Under the pieces are notes generated by a model. It was not told where the DNA came from, made no database searches, and saw only the letters and a list, made by a program, of their open reading frames with translations. Shown piece by piece: positions 33,068-45,000 of a stretch of 64,000 nucleotides of DNA. Source of the stretch: Henricia sp. BOLD:AAB3569 (Eukaryota; Echinodermata; Asteroidea; Spinulosida; Echinasteridae); assembly GCA_037783545.1 (NCBI GenBank), contig JBBELK010000009.1, forward strand, positions 3,162,001 through 3,226,000, in the 5' to 3' direction. Both the position numbers and the translations under genes were made by a program. Every line of letters starts with the position of its first letter. Positions within the stretch are counted from its first letter, which is position 1.

Positions 33068-36000
33068 CTGAGGAATTACAGCGAAGTAACAAAGAGAAAA
33101 TGAGTGACGTCACATTCCGACTCTTACAGAGTCTTCGTCATTCTAAGGGTTAGAACGTGTTTCGTCGAAACGTAGACGAGGTACTCAGCCGACTTATACA
33201 TAGGTTGGTTTTTATACCACTCACTTATCCGGGGAATCCCGATCAAGGCGCCTACATTATCATCACCCTGATCATAGGGCTTCATTAAATCACTCCATAT
33301 ACCATCTCAGCTCCCTAGGGAGTATACAGCCCCAGCTGCCTTAGGCGCTCAACGGCTAATCAAACACATCAACTTTCGCTGCCCTCTCAGGTACCCATTT
33401 TGCTCCTGGGTGGAGAGAAGCAATGCGTGGCAAAGAACCTTGCTTAAGGGTACACGCACCATGGAAGGGCGGGGCCGGGATTCGAACCCACTACCTTTGG
33501 AACTAACCCAGGTTTTGAATACGATCGAATAGACCGCTCCGCCACAGTACACCACAGATAGACATTATCTGTGATCTTACACACAATGTTTTTTTTGGGG
33601 GGAGGGGGGTTGGAGGGGTGGTTTGAGGGGAAGGGGGATGAGGGGTGGGGGAGGGGGAGGAGGCGGGAATGGGTGCTGAGGGGAAAAAAGTGGACACTTT
33701 ACCCATCTCACCTGTTCACTTTCCTTGTACAAGCCCAGCGCGTACTTGCCGTCCTCGCGGAGTCGTATGTGAAGATTCCTGACCTTGTTATCATACCACA
33801 GAGACAGGGAATAGGGGACTTCCCCACCTCCCTTTGTGCTGTTCCTTACTACAAATGCACCATCCTACAAAAAGGTCAAAAAAAGAAAGATCTTTTAAAG
33901 ATAGTATATATGATTGTTAAACTGTTACAAATAGTTTTATTCCCCCGTGTGATTGAAGGTATGCAGGATTGAAACCAACCTAAGCAAAAACCAGCTCCGT
34001 ACTTCGTCTAACTTTTGAGAAAACAGTCCAAAAAGGGTTTGCAGTCATTTCGCCCCAAAACCACTTCGCCCTGAACCATTCCGCACTGAACCAAGGCCTG
34101 TGCACGAAGTTTTTTGGGGCGAAGTTGCATTTGGGCGATGTAGTGTTTGGACGAAGTAATTTGAGGCGAAATGGCACTTAGGCGAAATGGTTTTGGGGCA
34201 AATTGAATTTTCGTCTCATGAGACGAAAACTAATTGTTTTACTCATTTCTCAAAGACTATAGCACTTTAGACAAAACTATTTCAGGGGAAGTTTTCTACG
34301 GTCATCATGTTTATATTGTGTAAGTTAGGTGTAAATCTGTGAACATTTCTGATTTTCGAGATTACCAATGATGTATACTGCCTTTAAGTCGAGCAAAACA
34401 ATTTAACTTCAGACGAATTGAAAATTGGACACACATTTTTCACCTCCCTAAGCAAAAACAAAAACAAACCAAACACAGTAGGTATGTATGTATTTGCTTA
34501 GGGACTCCCACTCCAACATAACGCAAATCATTTGCAAATTCATTAATGCCACCGAAGGGCCAACGAATGACATTTTCCCGACAATGGCCAAACAACAACT
34601 GCTGCACCACACAGTGCATGCAAGCACAGAACACAAATATAAACTTTGCGCCAGCGGCCATGACAGGGGGCAGGTTTTTAGATCCACAAAGTGCCTACTT
34701 GTGACAACATGACTGCCTCCTGTCATGGCCGCCCGTGCAAAGGCTCTATAGGAAGCACACATACCAATCGGGCACTGCTTCTGTGCAGGGTTGGTCGACT
34801 GACACAAATACATGTATCATGATTGGCTATTTTAAACTCTTTACTCTTAACCTCTTTACGATTATGAGTCATTTGTTATGATTAAGCAATTGGGGGATGT
34901 GCAGCACAGCTGAATACGGGGGCGGGTGTCAAGTGAAATGTCACAAAATGCATTGCTATTGTCAAAAAGTGCATTGACACATTCCCATCCTCCAAGCAAA
35001 AGGGGAATGCACTGCATGACAATAGCGGTGAATTTTGTGACATTTCACTTTCCACCCACCCCTGTATTCCGCTATACTGCACATCCCCCAATTGATTAAT
35101 CATAACAAATGACACATCACTGTAAAGACAGGGCTTTCCAATGATACCAAATTCAAGGGAAATGATTTAGTAACAAGAGAGAAATTGACAGTCAAACTTG
35201 ACTTTCCGAACTTTTTTGATGAGTTTAGATTAGCACTGTATACTCACTTCTTCTGTAGTGATTCTACATGTGATTGTGCCTTTAATACTGACATCCCGGT
35301 TTTACGGTAAATGACACTTTTTCAAAATCACAACTTACAGTTTTGGCTTGTTTCAGGATCTGCACTGCCTCTTCTCGTTTTAGATCTGCGTCGTACCATG
35401 GGAAGCCTGTCATTTCATTCTGTGGTCATTTTGGAAAAAAAATTAAACAGAAACATAACAGGAAAATTGAGTACAAATTAAAGGATTTTGCACCATTAAC
35501 ATGTGGAGTCCTGTGGCGGAACGGTCTAGTGGATCGTATTCAAAACCTGAAAAATTGCTCCGGTTTATGGTGTACGGTCAGACTGGCCCGAATTGTTTCA
35601 GCGCACACAATGTGGTCCGATGATCCGATACATCGCAAAGGTGTACGGCGGGTTTTACACTCTGCTAAAGCCTAGCGTACATCGACCTTGCAACTGGAAG
35701 CAACTCAACTGATCAGTTGCTGGCATGTGTGCGCAACGTGCGCAACTAGCGGCAACTGGGAGCATCCAGCCATGTCTACATTTCCAGAGCGCGCACATCG
35801 ACACGGCAACTCGGTAAGGCCTAGCATACATTGACCTTGCAACTGCTGTTGATGTGCGCGCATGTGATCAGACACACACGTGCAACTGACAGGAACTAGT
35901 TGCAAGTACGCATACTTCGACGCAACCGACCGCAACTGGAGACAACTAGTTGCCAGAAAGTAGAACATGAGCAACTCGCTGCAACTGGGATTTTTCAAGT

Positions 36001-39000
36001 TGCCAGTAGTTGCAAGTGCACGTACATCAACCTTTGTAAGCAACTGATCAGTTGCTCTCAATAAACCCTTTCACGGTTATCGACGCCATCTTGTTTACGG
36101 GGCACTTCGAACACGCGTTGCCGTGTGCGTGTGCGGATCATAACTAATGCACAGTGACCTAACAATGCAGTCGTACATGTTCCGCGCACGCAGACAGCAA
36201 CGCGTGTTCGAACTGCCTCGTGAACAACATGGCGTCGATAACCATGAAAGGGTTTATTGCCGCGAGTTGCTTCTAGTTGCCGGAAACATCAGTTGCTACT
36301 AGTTGCAATGTTGATGTACGCTAAGCTTAAAGTCTATGAGCATCATAGTTACACAGGCCTGCTTCTTACCTGTTTTGGGGGCTGAGGCATGGGTCTTGGT
36401 ACTGGTTGAGGTTCAGGGGGAGATCGTTGTGGTTCCTCTCGCTGTATGGGCTTTGGGAGTTCTGGATGGACTCTCTGAGATGAAGCTGTTAGGGAGAGAA
36501 TGTACGGAAATAAAAGGTCATAATTCATGTCACACTACATTCAAACGTCTTCCAGACATACAGAGCAAACTTACAAGCTGGCAGAGATCATAGGTACGAC
36601 CATTGACAGTTGACAGTAATGCACTTAAAGGCAGTATACATCATTGGTAATCTCGAAAATAAGAAATGTTCACAGATTTACACCTAACTTACACAATATA
36701 AACATGATGACCGTAGAAAACTTCCCTTGAAATGGTTTTGTCTGAAGTGCTATAGTCTTTGAGAAATGAGTAAAACAATTAGTTTTCGTCTCATGAGACG
36801 AAAATTCAATTCGCCCCAAAACCAATTCGCCCCAAAACCATTTCGCCCATGTGCCATTTCGCCCCAAACCACTTAGCCCGAGTGCCATTTCGCCCAAATT
36901 ACTTTGTCTAAACACTACATCGCCCAAATGCCACTTCGAAGTGGTTTTGGGGCGAAATGACTGCAAACCCTTTTTTGACTGTTTTCTCAAAAGTTAGATG
37001 AGGTACGGAGCTGGTTTTTGCTCAGGTTGGTTTTAATCATGCATATCTTCAATCACACAGGGGGATAAAACTATTTGTAACACTGTATACTATCTTTAAG
37101 ATTGAAACAAGGACTCGGGACTCGGACTCGTCCTGCTGAATTTTGACCCAAGGACTCGGACTCGAAAAGTGTGGACTCGACTACAGCCCTGCTAAAAAAG
37201 TTATCTCTTCAGAACAACTGAAACTTATTTATTTTATTTTGAGACCAGACAAAGGTATTTTCTGAAAAATATGGTCTGTGTTGTCAAAATGCCTCCTTTA
37301 CTGTGGAAAGACTCACATGCCAATTCATGCAACAGGAGATTGCAACCTCCACGATCATGGTACCTGTGCCCTTGAGAAAGGCACTTAAACCCAATTGCTC
37401 CATCCTTGGGAAGGGATGTAATACCGTTGTTCCAGTGTGTTGTGTAATGCACTTTAAAGACTGTAGAGCACTCTTTCATGAAGAGTAAAGGGATTACCAG
37501 GTATCTCTTGCCGTCGGCTGCCAATGGCACCACCCACCTATGTACCTTGATGTTCAGTTGGAAGACAATGGTAAGCTTTATGCAATTCAAACACTTTAAA
37601 GGAGCTTGTCCAGATCACATTTTTAGGCCTACCATTTTTCCCATGGGTTTGAGATTTTGATTATTTGTCATGTTTTTCTCATTACCATTCTTAAATTTTG
37701 TGCTCTCAATTCGTATATTTTTAAGGATATTGTAAAAAACCTCCGATGGCAGCGATCACATAAACCTTTTAGCTTCTGTTTTCTTCCCATGGACAGTATT
37801 TCGGGGAGGCATTTTATGTGATTGTTAGGTCAAAGCGAAATCCATTTTCTGTAAAAATCTGAACAAGCACTCCTTTAAATAAAACAATAAAATAAAGTAA
37901 TTATTTTATGGGCTACATTGTACGTACGCGTAAACTTCTTGATGGTTTTGGAATCCTTTGTTGGAATAGGAGGAATAGGTTTGGATTCAATCGGAGAAGG
38001 CAGCTCTGGGGGTACTCTGGGTCTCAGATTCGGAGTGAGTCTTTTCTGGGGCGTTGGCGAAGATTGAGTGCTGGGCTGGGCTGGCTGCGTGCCGCTGGGA
38101 AGAGTTGTTCTGCTGTTTACCGACGATTGGGAGTCTGTTTCCTGTGGATTGGATTTCAACCACAACGGCCTTGTCCCTGCAGGCGGTTTACTCACGACTG
38201 GAATGTTCTGGTTTGTTCTGGTTTGATCTGGTTTGTTCAGATTTGGTCTGGGAGACAGATTTGGTCTGGGAGTCAGATTTGGTCTGGGAGTCGGATTTGG
38301 TCTGGGAGTCGGGTTTGGTCTGGGAGCCATCCCGGGTCTCCTTGGTTCCGGATCTTCGGCGGTTCGCTGAAACTGTTTCAGCCTCATTCCGATGGTCCCG
38401 CTGCCGCTACCAGAATTCTCGTCTTTTTCTTGAGTGGGCGGTTCCGGATCACGCGGGATGGTCTTTGGTAACGGGGGCGGTTGTTTGGAGGCGATAGGTA
38501 TGGGTGGCCGAGGAATGGTGTTACGATTTTCGCCGCCGTTGCTCATTACATGATGAATGGGCGATCTTTCTCGGATGGGCGATCTTTCCCGTCGGCTTGC
38601 TTCGACTTTGTTGACCACCTCGCGGATAACGGAGGGCGGCGGGTCGGGAAGCACGATGGGGAAGCCTTTATCTTCTATTGGGGTACGTGACGCGGGAGGG
38701 CGCGACGGGATTGGTGGTGGCGCCTCGTCTGATGTCAGTGCTGAGGTGAATTTGAGTTCGGGGGGCTTGGCTGGTCGTGGGGGTGGCAGTCCACTGCTTG
38801 GGTCGGTGGGCAGTGGTGCTGGGGGACGACTTCCGGGCGACATGAAATCTCTTGATTTGATAGTTGGAGTATTAAATGGTCTCTGGGGTTGAAAAGGTGT
38901 TCCATCTGATGCAAGTAAGAGAAAGACATGAAACAATAGGTAAAACCAGAGCTCTTTTCGTCCCAGAACACAGTGCTTTTTGCATATGATGGTCAAGATT

Positions 39001-42000
39001 CTCGAGTTTGACAGGGATTTCATAAAATTGGTCAAAAATGTATCCCAACATACTTCAATCTGAAAAAAATTGAAAGATTTGGAGTTCTTGTCAAATTCCA
39101 TTTCCAACAAAACAAATGTGCGTAGATTTGGCTCAGTAGTTCTCAAGACTTATATGAGCGTTCATATTATGTTTTAGCCAAAATTATCAAAATTTGGGGG
39201 CCGTATCTCCAAAACCTCTGACCCAACTGACCTAAAATTTGAGATTTGGTGCTGTGGGATCCCAATCAATAACTATACCAAGTTTTAACAAAATCTGATC
39301 TGGGGCCAATTTCATGGAGCTGTTTAACAGTCAATTTTGTGCTAACGGAGGCTCCAGCTATTTCATGCAGACCGTAACCATAAGCACTGCTAAACGTTTG
39401 CTAGCTTCAAAGGACAATTTGCTAAACATTAGTGATGCAACAATGCCAGTTTCTAAGTGAAACAGCGTTAACGTTAGCACAACTTTTCTGCTACAGTAAG
39501 CAAACGTTTTCAGCTAGTGCTTAAGCAGCACCATGAAACTAACCCCTGGTCGGGCTTTCCAGTAACGTCACCCCTTCCAACCACTATTTTGGTTGTCATT
39601 TTTCATGACCCACGTGGCTCGAGTGATAACCGGCTAAAAAAGCAATAAAAGCGCATTGGTTGCACTTACCTCTGTTACTTAACCTTGCTTTATGTCGTTG
39701 CGCCATGGCTGTTGTATCGATAATGATAAAATGTATTTCTTCAGGCTAAAAATTTTGATCAAGCAAAAGCACTTTCGTTTTTACAAGCTGCTCAATAATT
39801 TGAACGTATCGCAACGCGCGCGTGCGGCATCTTCAAATGAAAGTACGCTGGTGAGTATTTTTTACGCGTGCCCATGTGCGTCTGTATGTGCGCGCGTGTA
39901 CGCGCGTGACCGTTGACCACCAAACATTACAGGATGTTCTACGTCACGGAGAGCAATCAATTTGGTGATTCGACACGGAATGATTCATTTCCTTTCTGTG
40001 CGTGCCACGTGCAGCAATCTTACCTGCTACAGGTACAAGATATTCCTCCTCCGGCTCATCCTGTTAGACAAGACAACAAGTAAATACGATGTGTTGTAAA
40101 TAAGGAAAGTGATATTAAAATGACATTTACTTGGAAATTACTGATGATTTTGGGAAATGGCAAATTACATAATTGTGTCCTCGGGTTCAGGGCGAAGTGG
40201 TTTTGGGGCGATATTACTGCAAACCCTTCTCAAAAGTTAGACGAAGTACGGAGCTGGTTTTTGCTCAGGTTGGCTTTAATCATGAATATCTTCAATCACA
40301 CAGTGGATAAACCTATTTGTAACAGTTTACCAATCATGTATACTATCTTTAAATTACATGTTTTAGATGTAACAGCTACACATAAAAGGTTTGTTACTTT
40401 ATTAGAAAGTTTACCTCTTGTTCCATGATGGGAGCTTCATAATTTGGCTGGTTAATTTCTGCAAATAAATAGCAAATGATACTTTATTTTTTAGTACATA
40501 AAACCAATTTATAGGTTTTATCTTACAGAGACCTGGAGTATTTGCACAGTGAAATTGTGGACTCGGAGTCTCACTCGAGTCATATCATCTTAAGACTCTG
40601 AAATTGAATTAGGCAATAAAAGTGGGTTTGTTCAGTCTTAAACATGTACTTTTAAAACCGGCTAGGGGCCTGGACGAGTGATAATGACCAGAGCCGCAAG
40701 GCGAGGGCCATTGAAGGCACGCCTGTCCATAGCATTACGAGTAGTTAATAAGACGCACGTGATTTTTATTTTTTGGCATAGTTTGTGACGTCAATATCCC
40801 TCCGAGATTACCCTTACTCATGCCAGCTCTGGACCAGCCTTACTTGTACTCAAAACACAACATAATTTTGACTAATAACATTTTTCTAACAAAAATCGAA
40901 ATTCAAGAAAACAAAATCCAAGAACCAGAATATGCATTACTAAAAAGCTGTATTACTCGAAAGTGGAATTTTACTGATTCGCCACAATGCGAAAAATGCG
41001 ACGAATTGACACGCAAAACAAGGCATTTGCTGAAAACGTTTAAAAAAAGGCAATTCTGACAAAAACTCTACGACGATTTTGTAATTGACTACTAAAGTGA
41101 AAACGTCACCCTTTGTGTGTTGCCATGGTTTTTGGGTCTACACTAAAACCAGTGAACTGTTTCCCTGCGCTATACCAATGGCCGTTTCAAATTACCAGCG
41201 AATGTTTAGACCCAATTACCATGGCAACTGACGTCACACTTTAGTAGTCTATTACAATTTCAACTCAACAGGTTAAACATTCTTACGTAAAGCGGGCACT
41301 TCATAGTCTTCTTGCTGCTCCTGTTGAGAATATGGTGAAAGACACACAGAGAGAGATTCAATACCGGATGGTATAAGTCCAGAAATTCACATGTACATTT
41401 TGGAGACTTTTAAGGGCTTGTGATGTTTCACGTATTCAAGTTGTTTAATTTTAAACATTTAGTGTGGTATGGTATGTCACGAAAATGGCTCCAATTAGAT
41501 TTTCGTGATAAAATTGATTTTTTTTTTGGCTTTATTGGGTCGATTTGAGGTCAAATAGTGGTAAAATGGTAGGGTTCAAATTTTCCGACCCCTGGATGAT
41601 CCCTAGGGTCTCCAGTTCCTCCTCCTCCAGACTGACCAGGCGCATATTTTAGGCAATAATGAACTGATTTACACAATATTGGGGTCTTTATAGATGTTTT
41701 CGAGGGCGCCAAGTCCATTTATGATACTTTCAAAGTGACCAGAAGTGGCTATCACCGACTTCTGGTGGAGAACTCTTGTATACCATTTTCATCCACTTCA
41801 GATTAAAGGTCATTTTCACACCACCCTCTGAACATTATTCTACCATGGAGCCATATTGCTGAAGTTCACAGGTATTAGTCATTCAAACACATAAAACATT
41901 TTAAAACTGGTTCGGTGGATACTGCCTGCCTGTCATCATAAATTCACCCATGACTCTGTGTACCCGACTGCTTCATGTAAGCATCAACCCTGGTCGTCTT

Positions 42001-45000
42001 TGTGATGTTGTGGCCAAATCGGGAAGACGGAGAAAATACCTCCAAGAGAAATCCCACCGCTGCCACCATTGTGGCGAAAAGGGAAAGAAGGGGAATAACG
42101 ACCACGACAAATCCCACTGCTGCCACCACTGGCAAAAATGAGAGGGGGGAGACCGATTCCCCGGGATCCGACAATTTTTCAACTCATTTTTCTTTCATAT
42201 TTCAGTTTTACCTCTTCCACTGCAATATCCGTCTGCCTTTGAAAGTGACGAGGGGATGGAGATGACCTTTGGTGAGCTTGGGAGACTTCCCGAGAGCCGG
42301 CCCATGTTTGGGGCTCAACCTGCTGGTGCTGCTGCCAATGTGAGGGTGATTGGGACGGAGGTAATGTGGGCAGTGGCCTGGCCTCGTGGCGTGGGGAGAG
42401 CCTGCGGTAGGAAGCATTAGATCAATTTGATTCATATATTTATGAATTCACTTCGGCCCAAAACCACTTTGCCCTGGACCACTTTGCCCAAAAGCCACCT
42501 CGCCCAAACGGCACTTCGCCCCAAAACCACTTTGTGTGCAGGCCGTGGTTCAGGGCGAAGTGGTTCTATGGTGAAGTGGTTTTGGGGACGAAGTGGTAAC
42601 GACACAGTTTTTGACTGTTTTCTCAGAAGTTAGACGAAGTACGGAGCTGACGTTTACTCAGGTCGGTTTTAATCATGCATATCTTCAATCACACAGGGAG
42701 ATGAAACTATTTGTAAGGGTTTACCAATCATGTGTTCTACCTTTAATTTCAAATTCAACACGAAAACATTTGGAGTCAAAGTGGAAGAAGTTAAATTGTC
42801 CGTTAAATTTTCCTGGTTTTCCTTCTACATCCCCAATCACCACTTTGTTGAATGTTTCAAAACTGCGGCACTCTGTCAGGACTCGAGGCTTTAAAATTGC
42901 CCCCAAACAGTGTAAACCACACATCGTGCAACATCACTTTAGAAACAAATGATGCCTAAGCTTGTTGTTGAAATTTAATACAATTTCTTTTGGAAATAAG
43001 GAAATGTCACACTTCATGGAATGACCAAAAGGTGAATTAACATTAAATAATTAATGTGAAATAATTACAAACTAAACAAATCAACTTACAGTGGGCTCAC
43101 TGATCTTGCCTGTAAAATTCAAGAAGAAAAAACAAGTTTTGTGAAAGAGAAACAAGTTTTGTGAAAGAGAAACAAGTTTTTTTAAAGCATGGAGAAAAAG
43201 ACCACGGGTGGATAGCAATGAAATGCACTAACCAGCTAGTGCACTAAAATGACATCATGCAACTCACCCTAAGTGAATTTTGACCAAAAACTCACTTAGG
43301 ATGACACATTCTAAGTGGCGTGATGTAATTTTAGCGCACTAACTTGTTAGTGCATTTTTCTGAAATCTTCACCCCCAGTTTTCGAACACATCGCAACTAA
43401 AATTCCAAGTCTACAATGTCTCAGGCTATTTTCAGAAACCGTACTTCAAAGAGTGAGAATGGTCTAAGTTAGCTTATGTTCAGACACCAGCAAACACCAA
43501 AAATGCCTACATGTAGCTTTTGTGGTGGCTGTGGGGACTATGTTTGGTTGGTGTGCAGGGGGTGGGGGTTTGGAGCAATCCTTGATATTTTTAGAGCCTG
43601 GGGTTAAAATTCTCAATGGATATTGCCAATTTCTTTGCTTAATTGTTTTTACATATTTTATTTAGCTAGAAATAACATAGGGCAGAAAAAAATGGAACTA
43701 TTATTATAATATAGACATTGCGCGGAACTCTGACACTACTACCCCTGTTCATTGGGCTCCGTAATATCATTCCTTAATCCTGCTCAACTCCATGGGGAGT
43801 ATACAGTCCCGTACAGCTTACACGCACAGGGACTAATCAAACACATTAGCTTTCTCTACCCTCACAGGTACCCATTTCCTCCTGGGTGGAGAGAGGCAAT
43901 TTTATGGCAGAGTGCCTTGACAAAGGGCACACGCACCAGTAGACCACTGGGCCATGATAAGAGACTACTCACCCCGGGCTGAGGTCTTTTGGGGTAATCA
44001 GGATGTAGACCTGGTAAAAATAATCAGATTTAAAGATTACACATTTTAAAAATAGATTTTAAGATTTTACAGAAGAAATCAAGCAAACACACTGCATGTT
44101 CATGTGAACATCTATATAATGCACATATCACACCAAATTGGCCCCGGATCAGACCCTGAGATTTTGGTCTCGCGTTGGCGGAGGGTTTGATCTCAAGCTC
44201 GGGATCAGTTTGCGGTAAAGATTAATTGCTTATCCAACCGCATAATGATCCCGAGCTCGGGATCGAACCCTCCGCCAACGCAAGACCAAAATCTCGGGGT
44301 CTGATCTGGGTCCAATTTGGTCCCGAGAGCATTTACACTCAGTTTGTGATTCGGGGCAGATCCCGAGCTCTGTGTTCGATCCCGAGCTCGGGATCAAGTG
44401 TAAACAGGGTGACAGCCTTTTTTGTTTTTCATATTGACCTACTTTGTCTGTTTCTACTAAATTATTGTTTAAAGATGTTTGTATTTGGGTCATTCCATGA
44501 AGTTGAGGAACACGGTTTCCGTGTTACATCCACAACCATTTTTACTTCTTTTTTTTTGCCCTTGATAACCCCATGAATCAATACTATTCAGAAATTAAAG
44601 CCGTTGGTTGAGAGAAATTAAAAACATTCATTACTTGTAACAAAATCCTCATGGATTGAAATTTAGATGTCAACTAAATGGAATTTTGTTCAAATGTAGG
44701 TGTGACATTTGGTGCTTTTTAGCACATTTTCTTGAATCACACATAAATTTACAGTAGAATCCTCCAAATTCAAATTAAAAATGATTGTTTAGTTTGAGAA
44801 CTGTGTGTTAATTTCAAATTCAACATGAAAACATTTGTAGTTGGAGTGAAAGCAGTTGAACTGTATTGGTTTCCAAGTTACATCCACAACCACCACTTTG
44901 TTAAATAATTCAAAATGATGGCACTCTGTCAACACGGAAGACTCCCAAATTACCCCCAAACAGTGTAAGCCACCACATCATGCAACATCGTTATATAAAT

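Noticed and set aside
33571-33972. 133-residue plus-strand open frame
   Set aside because: It is the antisense of the SH2 exon joined to a G-rich tract.
37908-38892. Long plus-strand open frames opposite the proline-rich exon
   Set aside because: Shadow of a Pro/Arg-rich coding exon; the minus strand has the splice signals and domain context.
41990-42150. Plus-strand frame rich in Cys/His (HRCHHCGEKGKK, CCHHWQK)
   Set aside because: Looks like a zinc knuckle at first, but it is a two-unit tandem repeat (ATCCCACCGCTGCCACCA) without conserved spacing or neighbours.
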